A stretch of 64,000 bases of DNA from Chelydra serpentina (GCA_037349315.1 JBAIAC010000001.1:39556001-39620000); one strand, 5' to 3'. Shown: positions 11,574-24,263, counted from the first letter of the stretch. Notes: a model not told the origin generated them from the sequence alone. Program-made: numbers and translations.

Positions 11574-14500
11574 GCTGCTTACAGTACATCTTGTAGTGTT
11601 GCATTTTTATTGTTTCAGAGACTTCCCTGGAACATTTTAGTACCCAAGACTGGGTATCTGTTCTGGCAGCATGTCTCTGGAAAAGAGACAATTACTGGTA
11701 ACTGTTCTTCTGTGAATATATACACCACAACAGATCATCACTCACTAACTTGCCTCCAGAGTTGGGTCTGTTTCCTTTAGTTTTATTTTATGATATATAA
11801 TATTTTTTTCTCTTTCCTTCTCCCTTCCAACCCCACTTCCAACTCCTTCCTTGTGCTCTGAGGTTTCCTCACAACAACTTTTACATCTCCTAAACAGTCA
11901 TTATTATAAACCAGCCTCTCAGAATTAAACAACTTCTATCCTGGGAATTGTACTCATGTAAAATGAAAGGGAAGATGTGTTCCACATTTTGTAGTGAGGA
12001 ATCTAATTTTTCTTGTATTTCATAATCCTTTTCTGTTCTGTTTCATGCTCTTGCTCGTCCTTTTCATTCTAATGTCTGTAGTTATTATCACACTTCATTG
12101 TGATTAATATAGTCTCAAAACTCTAGTCTTATTGCATCTGAACACTTGGTAACTTCTTGGATGAGAACGTGTAGCTGTTTTGTTTTTACACTGGCATACA
12201 TTCCTGGCATCAGTCTTTTGTGCTCTCTAGAAAGTTAAAAAACAATGTTGTTTTTAATTTGCAAAAATTGAAAAAAATAGAGTTCAACTGACTGATTTTA
12301 AAAGCATTATTTGAGCTCACAGTAGGGAGCAGTGATCAACATATTCCTAAACCCCAGAGTAACTGTGAAAATGCTTCATATTTGTGAGGCAATTGTAAAT
12401 GACAATTCTAAAAAATATTTCCCCACCCATTTCTCTCCTCGCCATATCCCCCATCTCTTCCTCCTCTCTCTAGTGGTTTCCTCCCTCCATATTTTTCTCT
12501 CCCTCCTTGCTTCTTTCATCCTGCAGTGGCTTGAACAGAACTTCAGAATGGCCACCAATGCCAATCCCACTCCTTTCAACTAAAGGGAGTCAGAGCTCTA
12601 CAGAACAAGCAGCTCAGGCTGCTGGGGCTGGCCCCATCCTGTGCTGGTCAGCACAGCGACAGCAGGACTTGAAATAAAATCTGCTGGCATCGCTTGGCAT
12701 TAGCAGGGCTTTAGAGAACATTCCCATCCCTCTGTTGATTGTGTAGTGCAGCTTCAAAGCAGAGCAGGCTTAGTGTTGAGCTACATCTCCTTAGAAGCTT
12801 GATCAACTGAGCAGAGCAGAGTGGGACTTGCAGCATTTAAGAGGCTTGTATAATTTCATCACCTTTAATAGCCTTTGCATCTATGCAATGAACACTAGCA
12901 TGAGAGAAAGGGGTTAAACCAAAGCAATCAAAACCACTACCTAGGAGAGCTTCCCTAGAACTGTGGAGAAGCAAAGAGTATCTGAAATATGAAGACCACC
13001 CCTGGATCATGCTTTGTGGATCCAAATGAGATATTATGGTTACAGGTGCTACAAACAAATTGTAGAGGAGTTAAAAATAATAACAAAATCTTCTATTTCG
13101 GGATGAAATACGGGGGTCCAATGAATTCTGCCCCTTCCCATGCATCATATTGCATAACTGAAAAGGTGCATTTCTCCCTGCAATTCCTAGACCTCTGATG
13201 CAGCAGGTATTGGCTACAGCAGGAAGCAGGGTGATGCACTAGATATAGCAATTTCTGTGTTCCCATGAGACAGTTCTGTTTAGGATTCTACTACCATTTG
13301 ATTGCATTCAAAAAAGAATTTGTAGTTGAACTGATATAGAAGAAAACTGGCATAGAACATACAGTAATTCACTCTGTCAAGGATTTGGCATTGCATTCAA
13401 GGGAAACCAACTATGATTTATGTCAATACAGAACAGATAATTTCCTATTGATTGACTGCCAGATCCTTGATAAAATAATGAGTTAGGCTCAATGCCAGTC
13501 ATCCCTGGGCAGTAGCAGGCCAATGTTTCTATTACGCATGCCCTTGACAAGGGTTCTCTCAAAATTTGTAAGTAATTTGAGTTTATAAATTCTCTTTTCA
13601 AATGCAAACTCAAATAAACTAAAGTAGAGATTACTTGTACTTGAATTTAATTTTTGCTTTAATGTGTGCACTCATGTAAGCGTTTGTGTCCAGTTCCGAT
13701 AGTGAACATGCACATCAGAGTTTTTATGTTTGTTTTTGAACCAAGTGATTCTGCTTGGTAGAGTTTCCTCAGAGGAGATTGGGGAACATCCCATATTAAT
13801 TTTAGTTTTCAAAGGAACCTAACTCATGGGATCAGATTCTGAGAGTCTAGCAGTAAGTGGCACATCTGACTTTGTTCCCAAATCCTTAGTCCCAGTAGCT
13901 GGGCTGGATGCTAGTTAGCTCCATGGCAGACTGGGGCAAAAGAGTTTTCCATATTCAGGCTATGGGGTAGCTTCTGGACCTTTCTATCATTGCAGCTTTG
14001 AAAATGCACTAGCCACAGTGGTCCAAAAACACTTTGTTTCTCTGAGGGTGGCTGTGAAGAACATGGACATTATATATACTAATTTTTTGAATGTTACGTA
14101 TCTCTGTCTAGCTCTGAGTTTGGTGATAATCCTGCAGGAACCACACACAATAGTAGATAGAATTCAATTGCCTGGTGTTCAGAGGGTCCATACCAGCAAT
14201 CCACTCTGTGAAGAGCACCTCCAGTACCCTCTGGAGAAGCGCGTAAGTGAATTCGGTGCCCTGCTCAAAACTCCAGGAAATCTTTAGTCAGAAATGCTAA
14301 ACAAAGGGACTTTAGAATGGTTAAAAAGACAACCTGAGACTTAAGAGGGGAGAGATGCTGTCTGGGATGTCCAAGTAACAGTAGTTACAGGGGAACCCAT
14401 CTCACCCAGCTCAGTGACTGGGTTAAGTGGAACCTACTTAAACTGTCAAGGAAAGGCTAAGTTAGGTAAAGCGATATGCATATAGGATTTTTGTGATTTT

Positions 14501-14947
14501 TAAACCTGTACTCTCATTGCTATGTACCTTTGCATTAACAAAAAGGGTGTTTGTTTGGAAGAAGCTTGAATCAGACCCTGATGACAAGCTCCCAAAGGGA
14601 TAGTTATTGCAGGTTCAAAATACAGCTGGATGTGTGGAATTATCATGGTTGGTAAACAAGGGGACTGCAGTAAGAAACCCAGTCTAACAGCAGGGTGATC
14701 TGCAGAATTCTACCCTGAGAAAAAGACAGGCATGGATCTGTCACCTGAAGGGGTGTACTTGAGAGATACTGCAAAGGAGTCTAAAGCATAGCTTGCCCTC
14801 TGAGCGTGACAGTGGTGAACAGAAGGATGCACATAAGAGAGGTTCCTCAGGCACACCCTTAGCCCACTGCTGCTTTGCCCATTTAGCACAACTGCTGAGC
14901 AGAGCTAAGGTCTGCACACACCCTTCATGGCTCTCCATATCCTATCC
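11574..14947. other. No gene seen; one pyrimidine-rich tract
   Basis: About 3.4 kb without a recognisable gene or repeat end. A C/T-rich tract lies at roughly 12420-12530. A frame at 14018-14287 encodes 89 residues with no known domain and is unsupported as an exon. Confidence 0.45.
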
Positions 14948-14955
14948 CCTATGCA

Positions 14956-15284
14956 CAGGGCCGGTGCAAAGAAGTTTCGCGCCCTAGGTGAAAAAACTTC
15001 CTTGCACCAGCCCTGCGCCCCTCGCCCCGCGGCAGCCAGTTCCCCCCCCCCCCCCGGCTCCCTACCCCGCCATGGGCAGACAGTTCATCCCCCGCCCGCG
15101 GCGCCTCCCCAGCTCCCGGCTCAGCCACAGAGCCGGGAGGTGGGAGGCAGCCACGGCCAGCCGCCCCCCGGCTCCCGGCTCAGCTGCAGAGCCAGGAGGC
15201 AGGTGGCAGCTGCGGCGAGCCGCCCCCCAAATCTTGGCGCCCTAGGCGACTGCCTAGGGTCGCCTAGTGGGCGCGCTGGCCCTG
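14956..15284. mobile_element. GC-rich hAT MITE, copy 1
   Basis: Ends are cagggccggtgcaa and, inverted, gcgcgctggccctg. The flanking duplications are cctatgca (14948-14955) and cttatgca (15285-15292), 8 bp with one mismatch. The subterminal sequence ggcgccctaggcgactgcct near the right end is partly palindromic. The body is C-rich. It shares ends and subterminal sequence with the copy at 29153-29549. Two long frames through it are compositional artefacts. Confidence 0.88.
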
Positions 15285-15292
15285 CTTATGCA

Positions 15293-16085
15293 GCAGAACT
15301 AACTGATTCTGTTGCCAGGTGTCCCTCTGCATCCACAGAGGAAAGGGCAGGATTTGGCCCTCTAGGGATTATGTTAATGACTTCAGTGGGAGCAGGACTC
15401 AATCCTAGAGTATCATTAATGGTTGCCTGAATTTCACGTGAGCAGCATAACTGTTTGCAAAACTGCCTGCTCTATACATAAGCTCTATACGTAAGCTGGT
15501 GAAGCACGAACCTGCAAAACCCAGATAAAAATCATAGCCAGGACCACTACTTCATTGCCACATAAAACCATGCTGAGAGGCTGGAAAGAATAGGAAATGT
15601 GCTCTAATTCACTCACTCCTGTGTACAGACATCGCCTGTTAGGCTAAGAACTCTGGGCGTTGTCCAGAGTATAAACAATATACAGAAATACAACTGGCCT
15701 GGTTCCCATATCAGAATAGTTCTAACATGTTAAAATGAACAGTTCTCCCCCTGCCGCCCCACTATACCCTTAATCCCATTTGGGAGAAGCCTGGAATACG
15801 AGATAAGCTTTGCACCATGCCCTACAGCTCAACACATTCAGGCTCTGTTGGACTAAGGAATAGACTGAGTCCCTTCACTGACGGTCCCTCCAATGCAAAT
15901 TCTCTTTCAGCAGCACCCCAGTGCTAAAACTGTGGCACTGTTATCTCAAAGGCCTCAGCAGATCTCACCTATTGTTGTATTGTACAGATTGAGAGGTAGT
16001 CTCAATGCACCAATATTAAAACCATCAGAGATATATAGCAACACCTTCCAGCAGGTAACCAGTGAGCATTATAACAAATGCACTT
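15293..16085. other. No gene seen
   Basis: Single-copy DNA with nothing recognisable. It includes a short tandem of ctctatac(a/g)taagct near 15470-15497. Confidence 0.45.
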
Positions 16086-16093
16086 GCTATGGG

Positions 16094-19000
16094 CAGGGCT
16101 GGCCTTACCATGAGGCAAACGGATGAGGCAGCTTCAGGTGCCAGACTGTGGGGCGGAGTGCCACTAGGACCCAGAGTGTAGAAAATAGTGTCTGCTGCTG
16201 GTGCATATACATTCTCTCTGCTCTAGATGCACAGAGTTGGTGGGGTGCTGTGCTGGATTAATGAGGGCATCAGAGACATAACAGGCAGGCAGGAGAAAAG
16301 GTGAGAGGAAATAACAGAAAGCAGCAGGAGCTGCAAGGAGAGAGAGGAGAAGGAGCCTCTTATGTACCTCTCTAGCACCCCCAGGAGCCTGGACTGATTA
16401 ACACCAGCTTCTCAGGGAGCTTCCTGTTTCCTGCTGCTTCCCTGAACCCACTTGAGGAGAACAGGCAGTCAACTGAAGTAGCAGGAGCCAGTTAGGCCCT
16501 TAAGACACTGATATCTTCCCTCACTCAGGCCCTGCTACCAGCCTGCTTATTTGTCCCCTTCAACTGAGTGTTGAGAGCCACTATAGCTGGCACAGAACAG
16601 CAGTCATGAGTGAAAGAAGAAAACGCCCCTCTGGGCAGCATTCAGAAAAAGCAAGCAAGCAAAGGAAGCTTTTCTATCTAAACAGAAAGGAGCTCTCCTG
16701 AGATACATAGACACAAATGTTCACGGTGAGCCTTCTTGCCCTAGTGAGGTTGTGAGTGGTGAGGAGAAGCCTGATCTTCCAGTTAGTCAGCGTGCAGGTG
16801 ACCTGGCAGCTACTGCAGCATCCATATCTCCATCTCAAATGAAGAAAAGTGTAGATCAGAGACGAGTGCGGTGGAGGCACAAGAAACAGCTGATGCTGAG
16901 TTTAGTTCCTTAAGTCTAGATGACCCAGGACTGTTGACCCACTTGAGCAGTAGCCTGAGGGATTCCTTGTACTGCATGGGCCACAGCAAGTGAAAAACTT
17001 CATGTTCCCTAAAGACAATGAAAATAGAAGTTTCCATCCAACACATTACTGGGGTGAAATTCCCAATGGTGACAAAGGGGAGAGGTTATAACTTATGTTC
17101 TCAAAAACCCAGAATGCTGCATCCTTTTTTTGTTGCAAACTCTTCCAGTCTAATGTTCCAGCCACATGGCGTTCTACAGGAACAAAGGACTGGAAAAATC
17201 TGGCTAGAAATCTGGCATGCGACGAGAAGGCAGCAAATCACCAGAGAGCATTCCGTAGGTGGAAAGAGCTTGAGATGAGACCAAGATTAAAGGCCACCAT
17301 AGATGATCAGCATCAAGAGAAGATTGCATCAGAGTCTCTTCACTGGCAAAATGTTCTGAAAAGGCTCATTGCCATTGTGAGTCTGCTTGCTACCTAAAAC
17401 CTAGCACTGCGTGGCACTTCAGATCAGCTGTATGTGCCAAACAATGGAAACTTCCTTAAAATTGTGGAGCTGATGGCTGAGTTTGATGCTGTACTCCAGG
17501 AGCATCTAAGAAGAGTCACCACCCAAGAAATGTACACACACCACTACCTTGGAAAACAATTCAAAATGAGATCATACAGTTACTGGCAACAAAAGTCAAT
17601 CAGAAGATTGTGGCAGATCTGAAGTCAGCAAGATATTGCTCTGTTATTTTGGACTGCACACCTGACATCAGCCATACGGAACAAATGACTTTAATGGTGC
17701 ATTTTGTAACAACAACAGAACCTAGTGAAAATGTCCCTGCAATGGTGACTGTCAGAGAGCATTTTCTAGAATTTAGTGGCATTGATGACACTACAGGAGC
17801 TGGTATGACAAATGTGCTTCTTAAAAAGCTGGGAGATACGGGAATTGCGATAGCCGACATGAGAGGTCAGGGCTACGATAATGGTGCCAATATGAGAGGA
17901 AAGAACAGAGGAGTGCAGACACAGACCCTCGAGCTTTTTTTCTCCCATGCAGTTCTCATTCATTGAACTTGATGGTCAGTGATGCAGCATCAGCTTCTAG
18001 TGAGGCTGCTGAATTTTTTAATGTAATTCAAAGCATCTCTGTATTTTTCTCTGCATCAACTCATCGATGGCAAATTTTGAAGCAACATCTGGGAACATCC
18101 TCTCTGACACTGAAACCACTGAGCACCACACGATTGGAAAGTTGAGTGGAGGCGATAAAGCCTATCAGACACCAAATTGGGAAGATAGATGATGCCATAG
18201 TTGCCATTATGGAGGATAATGCTATGACAGGAACTGTTCGTGGGAAAACAGTGGCAGAGGGAAATTGATATATCTGGAGCAATGGAACAACTGGACAAAC
18301 AAAGTCATACCTACTCTGAAATCCTTCACAGGGATTTCAAAACATTCTGAAGAGTGCACCAAAGTTGGCAGAGGAACTTCACACTGAAGCTATTTTCCCA
18401 CCCATTCAAGAATACAAGAGTCACCGAAGAAGACGACATTTTGATTATGAGGCATGAGATAATCCCATAAGAGACCCCCAAACAACAATTCGAGTTGAAT
18501 TCTTTAACCAGGTGCTAGATTGTGCAATACAGTCAGTTGAAGAACATTTCATGCAGCTCAAGGAACACAGCAGCATATTTGGGATGTTGTATGATATTCC
18601 AAAACTCCTCACTATACCTGAAGAAGATCTACACCAGCAACGCAGGGCACTAGAGACAGTTGACACATGATGACATGCGTGATATTGATGCGAGTGATTT
18701 AGGTGATGAAAGGGCTTTCAGTTCAAGATACATTTCAGCAGGATCAACTCCAAAGGATGTTCTGGAATATATGTGCACAAATAAGATGACCACCCTCTTT
18801 CCAAATGCTTTTGTTGCTCTGCGCATACTTCTAACACTTCCTGTAACAGTTGCCAGTGGAGAACGCAGCTTCTCCAAGCTGAAGTTAATAAAAACACATC
18901 TACGCTCCACAATGACACAGGAGAGGCTGGTCGGCCTTGCAACCATCTCAATAGAGCATGAGCTGGCCCAGACTGTAGACCTTCCGGAAGCAGTTCAAAT

Positions 19001-19317
19001 CTTTGCGACCAAGAAGGCACAGAAAGCACCACTTTGATTATTCAAACAGATAAAAATGCCAGTGTTTACTATGCAGACAAGAAAAGTTACATTTGCTGTT
19101 CAGGCATTTGAAAGTTAAGTGTTACTTAAAATTTTTGAACAAGGCATTTTAAGTTGTTCTCCTTTATTGGGGTAGGTAGCAGAGCAGTACCATGAGAGGA
19201 GTAGAACTGGAAGAAGGCAGAATTGAGACCTTTCAAAGTTTTGGCCCAAGCGAGGGGGCACGGGGGCGTCATTTGAGCTCCCCGCCTCAGGTGCCAAAAT
19301 GTTGTGGGCTGGCCCTG
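16094..19317 (+). mobile_element. hAT transposon, full length but dead
   Basis: The element begins cagggctggcc and ends ggctggccctg (as an inverted terminus). It is flanked by gctatggg (16086-16093) and gttatggg (19318-19325), an 8-bp TSD with one mismatch. It is 3.2 kb and holds one broken transposase reading frame on the plus strand (separate entry). Near both ends the word caggtgccA is in the same orientation (about 16135 and 19288), a subterminal direct repeat that could be transposase-binding sequence. The element probably belongs to the hAT group whose transposases carry a TTF-type zinc finger. Confidence 0.85.
17000..19037 (+). pseudogene. hAT transposase with TTF zinc finger, degenerate
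   Basis: A transposase for cut-and-paste movement of the surrounding hAT element, now broken. The N-terminal part (about 17000-17290) resembles a TTF-type zinc finger: an RLWLTYS-like segment, then a FFCCKLF cysteine pair, then WKNLARNL. The RNase H-like core is spread over three frames: an LDCTPDISHTEQM segment (about 17650-17690, first acidic residue in LDCT), a GQGYDNGANMRG segment (about 17866-17895), and a CSSHSLNLMVSDAA-like segment near 17950-17990. The C-terminal hAT dimerisation domain is the best kept part: 18660-19037 contains LPVTVASGERSFSKLKLIK and ends at a TGA. Breaks include a TAA at 17395-17397, frameshifts near 17560 and 17935, a TGA at 18143-18145, and several more disruptions between 18150 and 18660. 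It cannot encode an active enzyme. Confidence 0.85.
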
Positions 19318-19325
19318 GTTATGGG

Positions 19326-19841
19326 AGATACCACTAAGGTTGGGGCTTCCACATGCAAAACCAGCTGGAGTTTTGCAGCAGTCTTCAAGTACAGCTGCAC
19401 ACAGAGAGAATTGGAATAATCCAATTTGAACATAATGGGCTGCAAACTCTACTTAGGGCCGGCATCTTTTCACCACTCAGGAGGTACAAAGAGGCTGGAA
19501 AATATCTCTGTTGGAGGGGAATTGCCTGCAGGTGAAAAGGTGTTGGATCCAAGCCCTGCACCTGCTGATTCATTAGAAAGGGCCATGTCAAAGCAATCCT
19601 GCACTGGTATGGGGTCCACTAAGGACGGCACAGCAGTGGTGCAACTGCTAGAAAGCTGCCTAGAAGTGGCTCTAACTCTTGTTGGGACTACAGATGGTCT
19701 TGAAATTCAGAGAGCTTGAGCCATCTCCTTGGTACCGCCTCCTTCTTCCAGCTTCAGGAGAGAATCCAGCTCAATTACCTCAACTGATGTAGCATATATA
19801 GAAGACTTCTGAAAACTGCCATTAAAAAGACATGGACGTAT
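19326..19841. other. No gene seen
   Basis: Single-copy DNA between the hAT element and a solo LTR. Nothing recognisable. Confidence 0.4.
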
Positions 19842-19846
19842 GTCTG

Positions 19847-20570
19847 TGTGGTGGTCTTTTTGAGTGTTTCTGTTTTCTTCAGCTCCCTCAGTCTCCTGTA
19901 AGCTATCAGCTGGCCTCTGTGGCTCAGCCTTCTAGCTGGCTCACACTGTCCAACCCCTTCTAGGGTACAACAAACTCAAATAGAAAGAGTTCCTTGCCCT
20001 TCAGGATTAATTATAACGAAAATGGTTTCTTATCCACCTGGGGCTTAACTCCCTTTGTGGAATTGACAAAGGGTCCTGTGGCACCTTATAGACTAACAGA
20101 TGTATTGCCACAGGACCCTTTGTTGCTTCTACAGATCCAGACTAACACGGCTACCCCTCTGGTTTGTGGAATTAACTCAGCAGGGTTCCTTCCACACACC
20201 TACTCTCATTGGTGACCAGAAACAGATCCAGGCTTGGCCCAGCCCAGTTCCTTTGGCTTTGGCCTAGGGAACATCCCACCACCTCGCTCCATTAGCTCCA
20301 GCCAGGAACCATATTGCTAATCCCAGACAGCTCCTTTTATTTTGGTCTGCTGAGCCTTGATTGTAACTTGTCCCCAGCCTTTCTAGCTGCTGGAGAACCA
20401 GCTCTCAATGGTTCCTACAATGGCTGCTCCCTGGATGTCTCTTTAGGCAAGGCTGGAGGTTTAATACTCACTGCTCTTTTCCTCTCAGAGAACTGCTTCC
20501 GAGGCTGGGTGCAGCAGAGCAGAGGGGCCTCCAGAAGGGGGCCACAAAGGCCTGGTACACCCTGCCCACA
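19847..20570 (+). mobile_element. Solo LTR interrupted by a PLE insertion
   Basis: The unit starts TGTGGTGGTC and ends CCTGCCCACA, the TG...CA rule of LTRs. It is flanked by a perfect 5-bp duplication, gtctg, at 19842-19846 and 20571-20575. Without the nested insertion at 20065-20162 and its duplicated site it is about 615 bp. No primer-binding site, gag, pol or env sequence adjoins it, so it is a solo LTR left by recombination. Orientation is uncertain because no AATAAA signal stands out. The family is not identified. Confidence 0.65.
20065..20162 (+). mobile_element. Short PLE insertion with inverted duplication, nested in LTR
   Basis: The right part has the PLE 3' end gatccagactaacacggcta followed by cccctctgg. 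The left part is a reverse copy: 20066-20083 pairs perfectly with 20106-20123, 18 bp. Flanks carry an 11-bp duplication, tttgtggaatt, at 20054-20064 and 20163-20173. The layout is the same as at 10517-10629, so both arose by the same kind of integration. It lies inside the solo LTR and is therefore younger than it. Confidence 0.8.
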
Positions 20571-20575
20571 GTCTG

Positions 20576-21782
20576 TTTTGCTTTTTAACATTTTAAATAA
20601 TTCATAGAGAAGTATTACATTTTTAATAGTAATGTATGGTTAGTGACATGACCGTCTCTCACATTGTATTCATGCACATTTCCCTGGTGCATTGCGACTG
20701 CTAAAGTGGTCTAGTTTGAAAGCAAAGCAGTTTGGGAAGTGGCCAATTTTCTCCCATTGCAATAGCATGAACTTCTAGCTTATTTCCCCATTGCCAATTC
20801 ATAGAGGAAGAATTTCTTTCACTAAATGCATGAATGGCCAGCTCATTACAAAGTAGTTATTCCATAATTTTGTTCAGGCTGACAGCAAAATCCATTTGAG
20901 GGATCCAAGTTATGGCATCACAGTATGAAAGCATCTGTACCTCCATTAAAGTTGGACTGGGTACGAGACTATCTGAAAATCAAGCTACTGTTTTTCTATG
21001 CTTTTTAAAAAGATATATTTCTAGTACATTTTAACATTGTCTGGATGTAACAGTTCACAGGTCCTCCTGCACTAGATCTACAGCACAGTCTTTTATTTGG
21101 ACAGGAAATTGTCCATTAGTCCATGACCTTCCTTTTTCTTACAAAATGTTGTAAATTTAAGGGAACCTCAGATGAAGTGAGGTTGGTGTTCAGATTGGCA
21201 GTTTTCCTAAAAGCACTGAATAAATCAATATGATAAATCACTCTCCTAGTCATCAAGTTTTAGGCGAAGCATGAATTGAACAGTTAAAGTGCTAAAAAAG
21301 AATTCCGTTGTTGTTTTGTTTTCCAGTATCACCTAGTCCACAGATAAAGAAACTTTCATTCTCTGTTGCTGATAAGCAGACATTTTGTAAGCTAATCTCT
21401 TGATAAAAAAGAGAGGTTTTGTGTATCCATGGAAAACTGTTCCATGTTTCTCTGTACTGCTTTGTTAATTTTAGAACTTGCATTAAACCTTTGCTTGTGA
21501 CGCACATTATGATACTTGTTTACTTCACCCTAATGTAAGGGGACATAGTTCCATATCAGTTCTTGTCTTACTGGGTCTAAGGGAAATGTATTATACTAAT
21601 AAAAGGATGAATTATCAGACTGTAATGTGCGGTTGTTTTGTTTTTCTCATGTGACTCATGTAACCCACTGGTGAGTGTGTACTGTATCACAGATGCCCTT
21701 TTGTGCCCAATCAGAAGATAGAAGTCTGTAACAGAAATCTGGCTCTTCAGCTCAAGCTGTAGTTGCTCATGCTTTTAGCTCA
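20576..21782. other. No gene seen
   Basis: AT-rich single-copy DNA with nothing recognisable. Confidence 0.45.
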
Positions 21783-21948
21783 CAGTGGTGCTCAACCTAT
21801 TTACCATTGTGGGCCACATATGCAACTCTCTGTGTGTTAGGTGGGCTGCATCCACACAATATATTACCTGTATGGCCCCGAGGAGATCACATGGGCCACA
21901 GCTGTGTGCTGATTGGGCTGCAAGCAGCTGGCAGCCCGAGAACCACTG
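21783..21948. mobile_element. hAT-like MITE (CAGTGGTTCTCAACC ends)
   Basis: The left end cagtggtgctcaacc is inverted relative to the right end gagaaccactg. This terminus is typical of a widespread vertebrate hAT (Charlie-like) group. The body carries a tgtgggccacat and a cacatgggccaca segment. There is no coding capacity. The 8-bp flanks no longer match convincingly. Confidence 0.65.
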
Positions 21949-22979
21949 CTCTAGAGGCCCCTGATTCAATTCCTAGTGTGTTGGCCAAGTTGCCAGGCAT
22001 CACACTTGTACTCCTCAGTTGCTTGAGGACATATCAGGGCAGTCCATGTACTCCCCAAACAAACTTGTGAATGGGGTGTATTCTGAAGCTTTAAATAAAC
22101 AGATAAGTTAGAGAAGGAAAAGACTTAAAACAGCAGGTGTCATTTACTCCATCTCACTGTTATTGCAGGATTGTTCCGTGTTGTACATTTGCTTACATTA
22201 TGGCCAACTTATTTTTAAATGTTTCAAGGCTTCTACTTCATCCTTTGGGCTGGTATCTCACCATCAGCAAGTTTTTCTTGATATTCTGCCTTATTTTTTC
22301 TTTGTCAACATCTTCCCCCTTATGAACTCCTATAAAATCTAATAGAAAATTTTTCCTTTCTCCAGGTTTGTTTGAATCATCCTATGAAATGTAATAGAAT
22401 TTAATAGAAATGTAATAGCTATGAAATGCTACAGGATGGTTAAATAACTTGTAGGTAGATCCTTTGTATTAACTTAATTTCTCATCCTCCTGGGGATTAT
22501 ATTGGGTATTACCCAAAGATATCAGTCATCAGTACGAACATGTGGGGCTATAGGGCTTAGAAATACTTGTGTTACACTAAACAATATTAAACAGTGAATA
22601 ACATGAGGGTATAACCCCTTTAATTGAAGTACCCTGCATCCTAACTAACCTGTATCTTTTGCTGTGTCTCAGCCAGATTGGGAATAAAGGTGTCTTAAAT
22701 TTTGTGATCCCTGATTGTGAGTGTCATTTTTGGGTCAGTCCATTGAGTGTTAGATGGACATGACTGACACATGGCTCTAATCATTGGAATACCTACAGCA
22801 AGGGCCTTCAGGGCTTGTAGTATGGTTGCTACAACTACCAGAATTACTAAATGTCCATCCAATGGTGTTTACATGGGGTCAAGTTCAGGCTTGTCCAAGG
22901 TGAGAGGGAGGTCTGGTACAATACCCTAAAGGGAAGCCTGATTTAACATGAATGGACTTGATCAAAGTGCAGTGGAGGA
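21949..22979. other. No gene seen
   Basis: Single-copy DNA. A small repeat of aatgtaatagaa words lies near 22388-22415. Confidence 0.4.
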
Positions 22980-22987
22980 AAAGTGAG

Positions 22988-23567
22988 TAGAGCCCTGCAA
23001 ATCCACAGATATCCACTTTATATCCATGGACCATTGCTGTGGATAGCAGCACTGATGCGGATACAAATTTTGTATCCGTGCAGGGCTCTGATGGTAAGAG
23101 CGGGCAGACAGCTGTGAGCTGCCCTGGGGAACAGGGACAGGGGCTGGGGGCTGCTCAGGACAGGAAGAGAGTCCTCTGCAGCTCTCCACAGCTGTTCGCC
23201 CAGCTCTTACTGTGGCCGGGCTGCGGCTCCGAGCCGCCCCCATCCCCGTCTAGAGCCCTGTCTGGGAGAGCAGCGCTGGCAGCTGTGGGGAGCCTGGGTC
23301 CCTTCATCTGCCCTGGGTGGGGGGCTGGGACACTGGGCGCGGGGCTGCTTGGGCCCCCTGCCCAAGGCAGGTGGAGGATCCACCATGGCTCCCCACAGCT
23401 GCCAGCGCATCTCTCCCAAACCAGGCTCAAGAGGGGAGTGTGTGCCTTGGAGCCTCAGTCCGGCCCCCAGTGTACAGCCCTGCAAATCCCCGGATAGCCG
23501 CAGATTATTTTTGCAGATCGCGGATCGGACATGCGGATACACATTTGTGTATCCATACAGGGTTCTA
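22988..23567. mobile_element. Composite hAT-type inverted-repeat element
   Basis: Outer ends are tagagccctg and cagggttcta, flanked by a perfect 8-bp duplication aaagtgag at 22980-22987 and 23568-23575. Inside, 22988-23089 is already a complete mini-unit with its own inverted ends (agagccctgca and tgcagggctct). 23474-23567 is a second, diverged unit of the same type. Between them lies about 385 bp of GC-rich sequence without a repeat counterpart. Both units contain gatgcggatac/gtatcc words that form an internal palindrome. Open frames across the GC-rich centre are compositional. Confidence 0.7.
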
Positions 23568-23575
23568 AAAGTGAG

Positions 23576-24255
23576 TAAACTGCACTTTGCTATAGTACTA
23601 GATAGTCACCCACTTGTGCATGTGGATTGCTAATGTTCATTGGGTGGCTTCATGATACAAACAGATAATACAGAGCATTTGGTGGCAGAATTTCATGAGG
23701 CTTTTAAGGAAATGGGATGTTCTCCAGTGACCAAAAATAAATCTGTAATGTAATGCATAGGCAGTGGTGCCATGCTGCCAGAAAAGTAACTGGAAATAGA
23801 CAGGTGAAAACAGAAATGATCCAGAAAGTGGAAGAACCTGCCAAGTGAATCTTGTTGCTTATGACTGTAAAGAAAAAACAAAAAATATAATAATAATTAA
23901 TAAAAGAATGGCTACTTTACCTGTGCTTAAGTTTCAAAGAACTGAATGAACAGATTTGCAGGGAACATTATCATTTACCTACAAGACATGAGAAATGTCA
24001 GAGGCATAAAGTATTTCAGTATATTGGCTGGTTCTGCTGCATTTTGGCCATGCATGTTTAACATGATTTTTTGGGAGATGCTGCTTTATTCAAGGACTTC
24101 TAGCATGTGGCAGAATGGGTATGTAAGTGGGCAGGCCATACCCTCCATTCTCACGGCTGATGACAGGAAAAAAGGGGAGAGGGGGAAACACTGAGGAAAA
24201 GTCGGAGCTTCTAATGAGGAGGGGAGGGGAGTAAATGTCATCACCATTTGGATCA
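23576..24255. other. No gene seen
   Basis: AT-rich single-copy DNA with nothing recognisable. Confidence 0.4.
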
Positions 24256-24263
24256 ATTCAAAC

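Noticed and set aside
11121..11691. Overlapping minus-strand frames of 116 to 186 codons
   Set aside because: They come from degenerate GC-rich repeats inside a hAT MITE. The peptides are G/F/V-rich low complexity in several frames at once.
14927..15430. A 167-codon plus-strand frame, proline- and alanine-rich
   Set aside because: It spans a GC-rich MITE and both TSDs. Proline runs reflect C homopolymers.
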